From JABGQS01 sp963674545 (GTDB lineage: Bacteria > Bacillota > Clostridia > Christensenellales > SZUA-584), in contig CAXXFB010000001.1 in assembly GCA_963674545.2 (NCBI GenBank), positions 2,790,001-2,854,000 of the forward strand: a DNA stretch of 64,000 nucleotides, written 5' to 3'. This document shows, in pieces, positions 17,361-25,679 of the stretch (positions are counted from its first letter, which is position 1; every line of letters begins with the position of its first letter). A model generated the notes under the pieces. The model had not been told where the DNA came from and did not search any database. It saw only the letters and a list, made by a program, of their open reading frames with translations. The translations under genes and the position numbers were made by a program.

Positions 17361-18270
17361 AGTTTTCAAAATCTTCGATTTTAGCGATCAGCGAGCCGGT
17401 ATTGTACATATTCACTATATGCCATTTGGAGTCTCCAAAATCGCTTAAACGCTCTTCGTTGCCGCCGTCTATATCTGCGTTGCAGCATATACTTTCACCG
17501 TTTATATACCTTGTATAATACATGTTGGATCGGTTGACGTTGAATCCGGAGCATGAATACTCGACTATTGCGACTGCCAGTTTGCCTTCCAGTCCAAGCC
17601 GCACTATATATCCTGTTATACTGTCGATGTAATATATGTCGTCGTCCATTATGCAGAACATCACCACTTCTTTTTTTATTACGACTTCGCTGTTTGTGCC
17701 GTCAATATCAGCGCTGTATATATATCCGTCTTGCGTGTTTTTATAATATAGCTTTCCTGAATATACGTTAAGGCTGTCAGCGTTTTCTATTGGTTCAAAT
17801 TCTGTTTGTTCTCCTTGAGTTGTTTTTGCGTCAATAGTGTCGTTCTCAATGTAATACATAACGCCGTCATATATCTGAAGCAGCCTAACGTCTTTTTCAA
17901 GAACCAATTCGGGCTGAGCATTGTCAATATCAGCTCGGAATATGCCTTCCGCTTTGCAGTAATAAAGCGTGCTGCCGACAAGGTTCATATAAAGCCCGCC
18001 GTCATCTGTAACGAGACTGTTGTCTCCAGTTTCCGGATTAGAGCGCACTGTACTGCCTGCAGGGTAAGCGTCTCCATACATATAACGGAATATAAGCTCG
18101 TCTCCGGTTTTTACTGAAAAGCCGTAGTTGAGTATGTTACCTGTCGTCGTTCCGTTATGAAGAGGCAAAGGCTCTTTGTCTGCATTGTTAGTGATATTGA
18201 AAATTGAGCAGCCTGCAAACAAAAAGACAAACATCGCCGCAGCGGCGACTATCAAAATCTTCTTTTTCAT
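17359..18270 (-). CDS. Lipoprotein with DUF5050-like beta-propeller, 303 aa
   Basis: Lipoprotein signal MKKKILIVAAAAMFVFLFAGC, with the lipobox Cys at residue 21. The rest consists of repeated short units ending in aromatic/Asp patterns (STLYYCKAEGIFRADID, GVMYYIENDTIDA, GKLYYKNTQDGYIYSADIDG, DDIYYIDSITGYIVRL), as in DUF5050 propellers. It is anchored outside the membrane and its role is unknown. The start follows CAGGAGGAAC. A terminator lies on each side, so it is a separate transcript. Confidence 0.8.
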   Translation of the reverse strand: MKKKILIVAAAAMFVFLFAGCSIFNITNNADKEPLPLHNGTTTGNILNYGFSVKTGDELIFRYMYGDAYPAGSTVRSNPETGDNSLVTDDGGLYMNLVGSTLYYCKAEGIFRADIDNAQPELVLEKDVRLLQIYDGVMYYIENDTIDAKTTQGEQTEFEPIENADSLNVYSGKLYYKNTQDGYIYSADIDGTNSEVVIKKEVVMFCIMDDDIYYIDSITGYIVRLGLEGKLAVAIVEYSCSGFNVNRSNMYYTRYINGESICCNADIDGGNEERLSDFGDSKWHIVNMYNTGSLIAKIEDFEN

Positions 18271-18311
18271 GTTCCTCCTGTAAGGGCCACAGTCTGCCAT
18301 GGCCAATAAAA

Positions 18312-18348
18312 CAAAAATCCGGCATCTGCAGAAAGGCAAACGCCGGAT
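18312..18348 (-). terminator. Terminator after fructose-bisphosphate aldolase
   Basis: ATCCGGC and GCCGGAT (18317-18323 with 18342-18348) form the stem; on the minus strand it is followed by TTTTTG. Confidence 0.7.
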
Positions 18349-18362
18349 GTTTTTAAAACTTC

Positions 18363-19292
18363 TTAAGCTTTGCCGTCGCAGCCAAGTACGTCGGTAATTT
18401 TATGCGCAACCAGTTCTTTAATGGCGGCTCTTGCTGGTTTTAGGTACTGTCTCGGGTCAAAGTGGCTCGGATTCTCTGCGAAATACTTGCGGATGGTACC
18501 CGTCATGGCAAGACGAAGGTCGGAGTCTATGTTTATCTTGCAGACTGCGCTTCTTGCTGCCTGCCTGAGCATTTCTTCAGGAACGCCCTGAGCTCCAGGC
18601 ATGTCTCCGCCGTAAGTGTTTATCATCTCTACGAACTCCGGAATAACGCTGGAAGCGCCGTGAAGAACGATAGGGAAGCCAGGCAGATTCTTTTCGACTT
18701 CTTCAAGTATATCGAATCTGAGCTTTGGCTCGCCTTTAAACTTAAAAGCGCCGTGGCTTGTGCCGATGGCGATAGCTAGAGAATCAACACCTGTTTTCTC
18801 AACAAACTCCTGAACTTCTTCCGGTCTTGTGTAAGATGAATCTTCTGCAGAAACCTTGATGTCGTCTTCGACTCCGGCAAGCCTTCCAAGCTCTGCTTCG
18901 ACTACAACGCCGTGGTCATGAGCGTATTCAACGACTCTCTTTGTTTCTTTGATATTGTCTTCAAAAGAATGGTGTGATCCGTCGATCATGACAGATGTGA
19001 ATCCTGAGTCTATGCAGTCTTTGCATATCTCATAAGTATCACCGTGGTCGAGGTGAAGGCAGATCGGCAGGCCTGTCTCTTCAAGAGCGGCTTCGACGAG
19101 CTTTGTCAGATAAGTGTTGTTTGCATAAGCTCTTGCTCCTTTGGAAACCTGAAGTATAAGCGGAGCGTTAAGATCCTTCGCTGCTTCCGTTATTCCTTGA
19201 ATGATCTCCATGTTGTTCACGTTAAAAGCGCCGATGGCATATCCGCCCTCATAAGCTTTTTTGAACATCTCGGTAGTTGTTACTAATGGCAT
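18363..19292 (-). CDS. fba: Class II fructose-1,6-bisphosphate aldolase, 309 aa
   Basis: Zinc-dependent cleavage of fructose-1,6-bisphosphate in glycolysis. Motifs: GAFNVNNMEI near the N-terminus, HLDHGDT (catalytic Asp82 and zinc His83), VMIDGSHHSFEDNI, EAELGRLAGVED (zinc Glu), IGTSHGAFKFKG and the phosphate loop LHGASSVI, then KINIDSDLR. It is the full length of the TIM-barrel family. AGGAGG precedes the ATG. The gene has its own terminator and is typically highly expressed. Confidence 0.97.
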   Translation of the reverse strand: MPLVTTTEMFKKAYEGGYAIGAFNVNNMEIIQGITEAAKDLNAPLILQVSKGARAYANNTYLTKLVEAALEETGLPICLHLDHGDTYEICKDCIDSGFTSVMIDGSHHSFEDNIKETKRVVEYAHDHGVVVEAELGRLAGVEDDIKVSAEDSSYTRPEEVQEFVEKTGVDSLAIAIGTSHGAFKFKGEPKLRFDILEEVEKNLPGFPIVLHGASSVIPEFVEMINTYGGDMPGAQGVPEEMLRQAARSAVCKINIDSDLRLAMTGTIRKYFAENPSHFDPRQYLKPARAAIKELVAHKITDVLGCDGKA

Positions 19293-19424
19293 AAAAACTT
19301 CCTCCTGTTAAATATTAAAATCATATAGATTTTGTTGCAATCAAATCAACCATATTATAGCCTAAAAACGGTTTTTGTTAAAGTAAAAGTTTAATGAACC
19401 TTTTGTATATCCGTTTTGTATTGC

Positions 19425-20267
19425 TTATTCCTTTGGTTCGGCTGTACGTATAGGCTCGGAAAGCGGCACTTCTCCCGGCTTTAGAACCGGCCTTTCCTCC
19501 GGCAGCGACGGGAATATCATCTGGTCTTTAATGGCCTGCATATCCTCGTCCTCCTCGCCTTCTATTATATCTACCGTTGTGCCGGGTGCGAGGTAATAGA
19601 ATATCCACCTGGCATCTGGGACATAAAGCCTTATGCATGCGTGCGAGGCCTGGCTGCCCATATCTTCATAAGCATCCTCAGTATAATACTGTGCGTTACG
19701 TTTGGTATACGTTATGGAATGAAAATATGTCCTGCCGAATATCCTAGTCCAATACTGCCCGTATAGATCGAAATTTACAAAATGCCCAAAGCGTACATGT
19801 CTGCCTTCAAGCTCATAGCTTCCAAGTTTGGTAGGAGATCTTTCAGCGCCTGAAGAGCAGCTCATATATCTTACCGGCTTTGTATATTCTCCATTACGGT
19901 CTTTCTCGTATACTAGCACAAGCTGATATTTTATATTTATGACCACATAATATGTATCTGATGGAGGCGGCTCCGGAATCTTGTCCCTTACGCCGTCGTC
20001 ACCGACAAGTTCTTCAAACGTCATAAGCGTCGTCGGAGCATAATATGAAAAAGGAGTCGGTGTTGGTGTTGGGTCCGGCTCGATCGTCTTTACTGGGGTA
20101 CGCTTTGGTGTTGGTTCAGGTGTTGGTTCCAACGTTATTACAGGCAAAGCCGTTTTTGCTATAGTCTGTTCCGGCTCCTCTTTTTGAGTGAGCTTGTCCA
20201 GCATTGCGCAGGATGCCGCTGATAATAAGACTGCCGCGGCAAGCAGCACAAAAGTTATTCTCTTCAT
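19425..20267 (-). CDS. L,D-transpeptidase lipoprotein (YkuD fold), 280 aa
   Basis: Peptidoglycan cross-linking or modifying enzyme outside the membrane. Lipobox LSAASC with Cys20; a Thr/Pro/Glu-rich linker (about 38-75) spans the wall; the YkuD domain runs from about 105 to 235. The catalytic motif reads ASHACIRLYVPDA, with Cys211, His209 and Arg213 present. The usual SHGCIR has Ala in place of Gly here, and the upstream conserved His is in TYFHSIT (His183). It is a single gene, and its activity is likely but unproven given the changed residue. Confidence 0.87.
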   Translation of the reverse strand: MKRITFVLLAAAVLLSAASCAMLDKLTQKEEPEQTIAKTALPVITLEPTPEPTPKRTPVKTIEPDPTPTPTPFSYYAPTTLMTFEELVGDDGVRDKIPEPPPSDTYYVVINIKYQLVLVYEKDRNGEYTKPVRYMSCSSGAERSPTKLGSYELEGRHVRFGHFVNFDLYGQYWTRIFGRTYFHSITYTKRNAQYYTEDAYEDMGSQASHACIRLYVPDARWIFYYLAPGTTVDIIEGEEDEDMQAIKDQMIFPSLPEERPVLKPGEVPLSEPIRTAEPKE

Positions 20268-20493
20268 TTGTCCACCTTGGATAATATATTAATGTTTTTA
20301 TTCTAAGTTATAACGCAAACGATAGTCAACCTTTATACACAATAATGTGAGTTTATTGTAGGAAAATGCATAGAGATGTCATGGTTCTATAAAACAATTG
20401 TGCAAAAAGGCAGCAAGCTGACTGTGCCATATGGTTTTATTTGCCGTGTACGATATTTTAGGTTATAATTCCCAGAAGGAAGGAGTTTTCTTA

Positions 20494-20904
20494 ATGCTTA
20501 ATGTTGCTGTTATAGATGCACAGGGCGGAGGTCTTGGAGCTGCGATAGTTAAAAGTCTATATGAACGCTACGGTGAGAGTATTCACATCCTTGCACTTGG
20601 AACGAATGCTGCCGCTACATCTGCGATGAAAAAAAGCGGAGCCGTGGACTGTGCAACGGGAGAGAACGCTATTGCGTTTAACGCTAGAAAGGTTGATGTG
20701 ATAATGGGCGGCATAGGTATTATAGCGGCAAGTGGAATACTTGGTGAGATAACTCCTGCAATTGCGGTCGCTGTAGCCGAAAGCCCGGCTGTAAAGATAC
20801 TCATTCCTATCTCGAGTTGTAAAATACTAATTGCGGGCACCAAAGGCAAAGCCGCAAAAGACCTTATTGAAAACGCCGTTTCTAGGATAGAGGAGCTATT
20901 GTAG
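20494..20904 (+). CDS. DUF3842 family protein, 136 aa
   Basis: MLNVAVIDAQGGGLGAAIVKSL with a Gly-rich nucleotide-type loop, then DCATGENAIAFNARKVDVIMGGIGIIAASGILGEITPA. This is the Clostridia-specific DUF3842 family, of unknown function and probably cytoplasmic. The start is the ATG at 20494 behind AAGGAAGGAG; a longer reading from 20431 has no ribosome site. Its last 23 bases overlap the end of the convergent gene on the minus strand. Confidence 0.82.
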   Translation: MLNVAVIDAQGGGLGAAIVKSLYERYGESIHILALGTNAAATSAMKKSGAVDCATGENAIAFNARKVDVIMGGIGIIAASGILGEITPAIAVAVAESPAVKILIPISSCKILIAGTKGKAAKDLIENAVSRIEELL

Positions 20905-21679
20905 TCTCTTTTAAAATTTCTTCGTCGCACTCCTGTGCTGCACTGCTGCTCGGCGCAATCACATAAACCATAACCGTACAGTCGTACTCTTCAAGATATT
21001 TCGCATATACAATCCCGTAAACTTTGGTTACTTCAAAGTCGGTATCGTATTCCTGCATAGGCCTTCCGTACTGAAGATAAGGCGTTTTATATCCATCGAA
21101 GCTGTGCGCAGCACCGTTTAAACTAAGAGTTGCATCGACTCTAGTCCAGCCTTCAGCCTCGGCAAAGCTTACATCTTCCTTAAGCTGATAATCCTCAAGT
21201 ACAAACGTCTGCTTTTCACAGCCGAAGTCTTCGATAACCAGCTTGGTGTAATCATATCTTACTGCGAGACTCAATTCGTCTATATCAAGGTTGCCTGTTT
21301 CATCAAATGCAAAAACCCCATCATTTTCTTTTACTACATATGCTCCGTAAAAGGAAGAATATTTACTGCTCTTTTTGTCATATAACAAAGAAGTACGTGT
21401 AAGCAGGTTGAATGCTCCGAAGTTATACATTATGGACATATCAGCATCAAGGCCGCTGTACTTCCTAAAGCCCTGCGCATTATATGTCATAACAAACGGA
21501 TACCATTCTTTTGCTGTAGGCATGTTTATTTCGAAACCGCTATTTTTCATTACACTGTCTTTTTCGTGGCTTGCAGAATAGAACCCCATCACAGCGAAAC
21601 TGCGAAGAGGATAGAAGAACCAAAACACAAACAGTGCAATTATAAGCAGTGAAATGAATACTGTAAGCTTCTTTTTCAT
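20882..21679 (-). CDS. Membrane-anchored protein of unknown function, 265 aa
   Basis: MKKKLTVFISLLIIALFVFWFFYP is a signal anchor; the remaining 240 residues are predicted to be extracellular and contain many Tyr and Phe. No known domain is recognised. The stop lies inside the 3' end of the convergent DUF3842 gene (23-base overlap), so the two transcripts are complementary at their ends. The start is chosen at MKKK; an in-frame ATG five codons upstream is possible. Confidence 0.62.
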   Translation of the reverse strand: MKKKLTVFISLLIIALFVFWFFYPLRSFAVMGFYSASHEKDSVMKNSGFEINMPTAKEWYPFVMTYNAQGFRKYSGLDADMSIMYNFGAFNLLTRTSLLYDKKSSKYSSFYGAYVVKENDGVFAFDETGNLDIDELSLAVRYDYTKLVIEDFGCEKQTFVLEDYQLKEDVSFAEAEGWTRVDATLSLNGAAHSFDGYKTPYLQYGRPMQEYDTDFEVTKVYGIVYAKYLEEYDCTVMVYVIAPSSSAAQECDEEILKETTIAPLS

Positions 21680-21707
21680 GCCGCAATTATACACTAAAGA
21701 GCAACTC

Positions 21708-21736
21708 TTGCAAATAAAAACGCCAAAACGTATAAT
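21708..21736 (+). promoter_or_regulatory. Promoter of mnmA
   Basis: TTGCAA (21708-21713), 17 bp, TATAAT (21731-21736), about 20 bases before the GTG start. Confidence 0.7.
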
Positions 21737-21756
21737 TATCGCAAAGAGGTGAAACG

Positions 21757-22839
21757 GTGAGAGAGAACAAAAAAACGCGTGTTGTGTGCGGAATGTCGGG
21801 CGGTGTAGACTCGGCAGTAGCAGCTTATATATTGAAACAGCAGGGCTATGATGTGCTCGGAGTGTTCATGAAGAACTGGCAGGACGACGGGCAGGGGTGC
21901 AGCGCTGCCGAAGATTATGAAGATGTTAAAAGCGTTTGCGGCGCTATTGGGATACCGTATTATACTGTCAACTTCGAGCAGGAATATTACGACCGGGTGT
22001 TTTCCTATTTTCTTGAAGAATATAAACGGGGGCGCACGCCCAACCCGGATGTTCTTTGCAACGCAGAGATAAAGTTTGCAGCTTTTCTTGACTATGCAAG
22101 AATGACGGGGGCACAGCATTTAGCGACTGGGCACTATGCAAGGCTCTCCGGTGAGGAGCAAAGGCATCTGCTAAAAGCTGCGGACAAATCTAAAGACCAG
22201 ACATATTTTTTGTGTATGCTGACACAGCAGCAGCTTTCGGGAGCGATGTTTCCCATAGGCGATATGCAAAAAGCGCAGGTTCGTGAAATTGCATCAAAGC
22301 TTGGCCTTAACGTTGCAGAGAAGAAAGATTCCACAGGAATATGTTTTATAGGCGAGCGCAAGTTCCGAGAATTCTTGAAGACATTCATTCCGGCTCAGAA
22401 AGGCGATATAAAGACACCGGACGGTAAAGTCGTTGGTCAGCATGAGGGAGTAATATATTATACATTGGGGCAGCGCCGGGGTCTTAATATTGGCGGTACT
22501 AAGGACGGCAGCGGAGAGCGCTGGTTCGTTGTGGACAAAGACGTAGAGCACAATGTCCTTATAGCGGAGCAGGGCGAAACGGACAGGCTTTTCTCGAAAG
22601 CTTTGGTAACAACGGGTATAAACTATATATCAGGAAGGCCGCAGGACTCTTTTGAATGCATGGCAAAGTTCCGATATCGGCAGCCCGACCAGAAGGTGAA
22701 GGTGACATTGCATGAAAACGGCGGAGAGCTTATAGAATTCGAAAAACGTCAGCGTGCAGTCACGCCCGGGCAATACGCCGTGCTATATTCGGGTGAAGAG
22801 TGCTTGGGCGGCGGCGTGATAGATAAAGTTATTTTTTGA
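21757..22839 (+). CDS. mnmA: tRNA-specific 2-thiouridylase MnmA, 360 aa
   Basis: Adenylates and thiolates U34 of tRNA for Lys, Glu and Gln. The PP-loop is CGMSGGVDSAVAA (residues 11-23). The catalytic cysteines are visible: Cys101 in NPDVLCNAEIKF and Cys196 in STGICFIGERKF. TGHYAR and TLGQRRGLNIGG are also family signatures. The start is GTG at 21757 after AAAGAGGTG. The GNAT gene follows 12 bases later. No cysteine desulfurase is adjacent. Confidence 0.96.
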   Translation: MRENKKTRVVCGMSGGVDSAVAAYILKQQGYDVLGVFMKNWQDDGQGCSAAEDYEDVKSVCGAIGIPYYTVNFEQEYYDRVFSYFLEEYKRGRTPNPDVLCNAEIKFAAFLDYARMTGAQHLATGHYARLSGEEQRHLLKAADKSKDQTYFLCMLTQQQLSGAMFPIGDMQKAQVREIASKLGLNVAEKKDSTGICFIGERKFREFLKTFIPAQKGDIKTPDGKVVGQHEGVIYYTLGQRRGLNIGGTKDGSGERWFVVDKDVEHNVLIAEQGETDRLFSKALVTTGINYISGRPQDSFECMAKFRYRQPDQKVKVTLHENGGELIEFEKRQRAVTPGQYAVLYSGEECLGGGVIDKVIF

Positions 22840-22851
22840 TGGAGGCTTGCG

Positions 22852-23421
22852 ATGCAGTATTTCAACGAACCCAAGAAAATCAAACTTAAAAATGGCAGTG
22901 AAATAACAATTAGGAGACCGCAGCCCGATGATGCAGTGCAACTTCTCAAATACCTCGACAAAGTTTCGGGTGAGAGTGACAATCTTTTGATAGGCGAAGG
23001 AGAACTCTCTTTGACCGAAGAGCAGGAAAAGCGCTTTGTCGAAAATGCGAACAAAGATAAAGGCGCACTTCTTATAATAGCTATAGCTGATGGAGAGATA
23101 GTCAGTATTTGCAATATAAGGTCTCATCCGCAGAAAAGAGTTGCGCACAACAGCGAGGTGGGCATATCAGTAAGAAAGTCGCACTGGCGGCAGGGGATAG
23201 GCGAAATCATGCTGAAAGAGTTGATAGCTTTTGCAGATGCTCATGAGCGCATAAGCATAGTTTCACTCGGCGTAAGGGCGCAGAACTCCGGTGCAATAAA
23301 GCTATATGAAAAGCTCGGCTTTAAGAGAATAGGAGTGCGCAAGGATTTCTTTAACATAAACGGCATATATTATGACGAGATATTGATGGATATGCATCTT
23401 CCTAAAAAGGAGAACAAATGA
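22852..23421 (+). CDS. GNAT-family N-acetyltransferase, 189 aa
   Basis: Acetyl-CoA binding core SHWRQGIGEIMLKELIAFA (R/QxxGxG/A), followed by VSLGVRAQNSGAIKLYEKLGFKRIGVRKDFF, as in RimI/SpeG-like acetyltransferases. The final NGIYYDEILMDMHL matches the L7/L12-type acetyltransferase group. It overlaps the Nudix gene by 4 bases (ATGA), so the two are translationally coupled in the mnmA operon. Confidence 0.87.
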   Translation: MQYFNEPKKIKLKNGSEITIRRPQPDDAVQLLKYLDKVSGESDNLLIGEGELSLTEEQEKRFVENANKDKGALLIIAIADGEIVSICNIRSHPQKRVAHNSEVGISVRKSHWRQGIGEIMLKELIAFADAHERISIVSLGVRAQNSGAIKLYEKLGFKRIGVRKDFFNINGIYYDEILMDMHLPKKENK

Positions 23422-24092
23422 CATATATACCTTCATGCGAAGAGGAAGCTAAATTTCTTGAAGACTTTGACCCTTCAAAATATCAAAACCCTGCAGTAGC
23501 TGCAGACACGGCGCTGTTTTGTGCTGCGGATGATGCTCTGTATGTTCTTCTTATAAAGCGCGGTGGGTATCCCTACAAGGGCTGCTGGGCACTGCCCGGC
23601 GGTTTTGTAAACATAGATGAAGACCTTCCGGCTGCTGCAAAGCGTGAGCTCATGGAAGAAACAAATATAAAAGTGGAATATCTGGAGCAGGCTGCAGTGT
23701 GGGGAAGACTAGGAAGAGACCCGCGCCAGCGTGTAATAACGGTGAGTTATATTGCGCTCACCGACAAACAAAACATGAACGCCTCGGCCGGTGACGATGC
23801 CGCCGACACAGAATGGATGCGTATATCGGATTATAAAGAGGATATCGGCGAAGAAGAAACAACCATATCATACAAACTTACAGGTTCGAAAGTTATAGAA
23901 GCATCCGCCGGTTTCCCGAACGGGCGTATAAATGAGATTTCCGGTATAAAGAGCGGAGGGCTTGCGTTCGACCACGCTGAATCGATAGCGCTGTCGATGC
24001 ATCTTCTCAAATCCCGTGCAGATTTCATAGCCGGGCAGTCGCTGGGCAAACAAAAAGCGGAACAGTCCGCAAAGATAATAAAAGCTGTTTAA
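23418..24092 (+). CDS. Nudix hydrolase, 224 aa
   Basis: Hydrolyses a nucleoside diphosphate linked to another moiety. The Nudix box is complete from GFVNIDE to RELMEETNI (about residues 61-84), after LLIKRGGYPYKGCWALPGG. The protein is longer than a minimal Nudix enzyme, with a C-terminal region of about 80 residues resembling the NrtR/ADP-ribose pyrophosphatase group but without a clear winged helix. It is the last gene of the mnmA operon. Confidence 0.88.
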   Translation: MTYIPSCEEEAKFLEDFDPSKYQNPAVAADTALFCAADDALYVLLIKRGGYPYKGCWALPGGFVNIDEDLPAAAKRELMEETNIKVEYLEQAAVWGRLGRDPRQRVITVSYIALTDKQNMNASAGDDAADTEWMRISDYKEDIGEEETTISYKLTGSKVIEASAGFPNGRINEISGIKSGGLAFDHAESIALSMHLLKSRADFIAGQSLGKQKAEQSAKIIKAV

Positions 24093-24105
24093 TTTTCACT
24101 ATGAG

Positions 24106-24159
24106 TCTTTTTATCTGAGCATCACTTTTTATCTGAGCAACACTTTTTATCTGAGCAAT
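24106..24159. repeat. 18-bp tandem repeat, three copies
   Basis: Unit ACTTTTTATCTGAGCAAC at 24106-24123, 24124-24141 and 24142-24159 (copies 2 and 3 nearly identical, copy 1 slightly changed). On the minus strand it encodes CSDKK units at the end of the DUF3795 protein; the third copy lies beyond the stop. Confidence 0.85.
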
Positions 24160-24532
24160 TCAGGCATCCTCTGTGCACACATATTATTTCACCGCAGTTA
24201 TCACACTTCCATCGTTTACTTTCGTTTTCCGTAAAAGCTTCAACACCGTTTATTTTGATATATTCAAGGTTGTCAAGCATGCTCATACCATACTTTGTCC
24301 GGTAGCGCTTGTCCAAATCTTTCAGCCTTCTGCATGGGAAGCTATTGCAGACATAACAAAAGTCAACATCACTGTTTTGTCGCTTTTCACAGTTTAATAT
24401 TATGCATTTACTGCGGGATTTGAATTTCCCTGGATCGTCTATACGGCATCCGGCGCAGTGGTTTTTCTTCCTATGGTATGCGAGGCACAAAGCGCAGTTC
24501 ATGCCGCATGGGGCTATCAACACAGAATCCAT
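24122..24532 (-). CDS. DUF3795-type cysteine-rich protein, 136 aa
   Basis: Begins MDSVLIAPCGMNCALCLAYHRKKNHCAGCR, the cysteine pattern of DUF3795, followed by further Cys pairs (CIILNCEKR, FCYVCNSFPCRRL, CDNCGEIICVHRGC). It probably binds metal ions and its function is unknown. The C-terminus NCSDKKCCSDKK comes from an 18-bp tandem repeat. ATG at 24532 follows AAAGGAAC and lies 13 bases after the last ABC permease, so it may be co-transcribed. Confidence 0.82.
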   Translation of the reverse strand: MDSVLIAPCGMNCALCLAYHRKKNHCAGCRIDDPGKFKSRSKCIILNCEKRQNSDVDFCYVCNSFPCRRLKDLDKRYRTKYGMSMLDNLEYIKINGVEAFTENESKRWKCDNCGEIICVHRGCLNCSDKKCCSDKK

Positions 24533-24545
24533 AAACAAAGTTCCT

Positions 24546-25679
24546 TTAATATGTTTGTCCTTTTTTCTTTCTGAACACAAACGGCAGCGCGTTATAAAAA
24601 ACAGCACAGCACAGCATGCCGAGTATACACCACCAAACGCCCAAAGTATCAACAGAAGATATCCATCTGGAAGGAAGGATGTATGATGCTTTGGATATAA
24701 AGCCAACAGCAGGAAGATCCAGCAGCATAGAGCCAAGGAACAAGTTGACTATAGCAATCAGCGTGATTGTAAGCATCAGTGTAGTTCGGGAGCTTATCTT
24801 ACTAATAAATGATGCTAAGCCGCCGAAGGCGCAAAGATATAGCACGAACAACACAGCAAACGGCGCAGCAAGCTCCGGTCTTCCAGCAGCGATGAACCCT
24901 GCAAGGGCGGGTATAATGCAGGGCAGAAGCAAAAGCACATCTGCAGATGTAATAGCCATCCGATATTCTTCTATTCTGAAAGAACGGGAAAGCAGCCGCT
25001 GTTCAAACGGTATATCGCTGGTGTTTATAAGCCCAGCCAGCATATAGAAGCATGCAAAAGCGCACAAAAGATACAACGATTTATAGGAAGCTTCCTCAAC
25101 AGGCTCTGTAGTGTCGACCGGCACGTCTGTGCTTCCGCTCAGCTGTTGCAGCACCAGTATAGGTTCAAAGTCATTTGCAAGTGAACTGCGCATAACGGTA
25201 TCGTAGGCTTGCTGCCCGGCTATGTCTCCGGCAATTGAAGCAGTATAGCTTGATACCCAAAGCTCCATGGCTTTTCTGCTGACGCTTTCTGAAACCATCT
25301 CAAACGCAGTGCTGTAGGGAGATGTCATCATTATAAGCGTGTCTTCATATTCGCCAGCCAGCAGCTTATCTTCAAATCCTTTTGGTATTTTCATGACGCC
25401 TTCGAGCTGACCTGTCTGCAGCTTTGATACCAGGCTGTCCTCATCCTGCTCTTCGTCTATAGAGAGGAGCGATATCGTGTCTACACGTTCCCGCAGCATC
25501 TGTGAGAATGAAGAATTATCCTCGTCTATCCAGCCGATAGGTATCGCCGCTTCAGGAGTTCCAAGGCCTATGAAAGGTATAATAGCGGCAAAGAGCGCCA
25601 GTACGAGCGAAACGATGCCTCTTACCGATTTAATGCTGCTTTTAAGTCTGTATGTTAATGTCCGCCAAAATATACTCAT
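24546..25679 (-). CDS. ABC-2 type permease, B-type, second pair (377 aa)
   Basis: Membrane subunit of an ABC exporter. One N-terminal helix (about 20-42) is followed by an extracytoplasmic domain of about 160 residues and five or six C-terminal helices (from about 205). The segment PIGWIDEDNSSFSQ is shared with the B-type permease of the first pair (residues 26876-28003 gene: SIGWIDEDNSFYSS), as are GFEDKLLAGEYEDTL and SPYS. It overlaps the preceding permease gene by 4 bases. The transported substrate is unknown. Confidence 0.85.
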   Translation of the reverse strand: MSIFWRTLTYRLKSSIKSVRGIVSLVLALFAAIIPFIGLGTPEAAIPIGWIDEDNSSFSQMLRERVDTISLLSIDEEQDEDSLVSKLQTGQLEGVMKIPKGFEDKLLAGEYEDTLIMMTSPYSTAFEMVSESVSRKAMELWVSSYTASIAGDIAGQQAYDTVMRSSLANDFEPILVLQQLSGSTDVPVDTTEPVEEASYKSLYLLCAFACFYMLAGLINTSDIPFEQRLLSRSFRIEEYRMAITSADVLLLLPCIIPALAGFIAAGRPELAAPFAVLFVLYLCAFGGLASFISKISSRTTLMLTITLIAIVNLFLGSMLLDLPAVGFISKASYILPSRWISSVDTLGVWWCILGMLCCAVFYNALPFVFRKKKGQTY

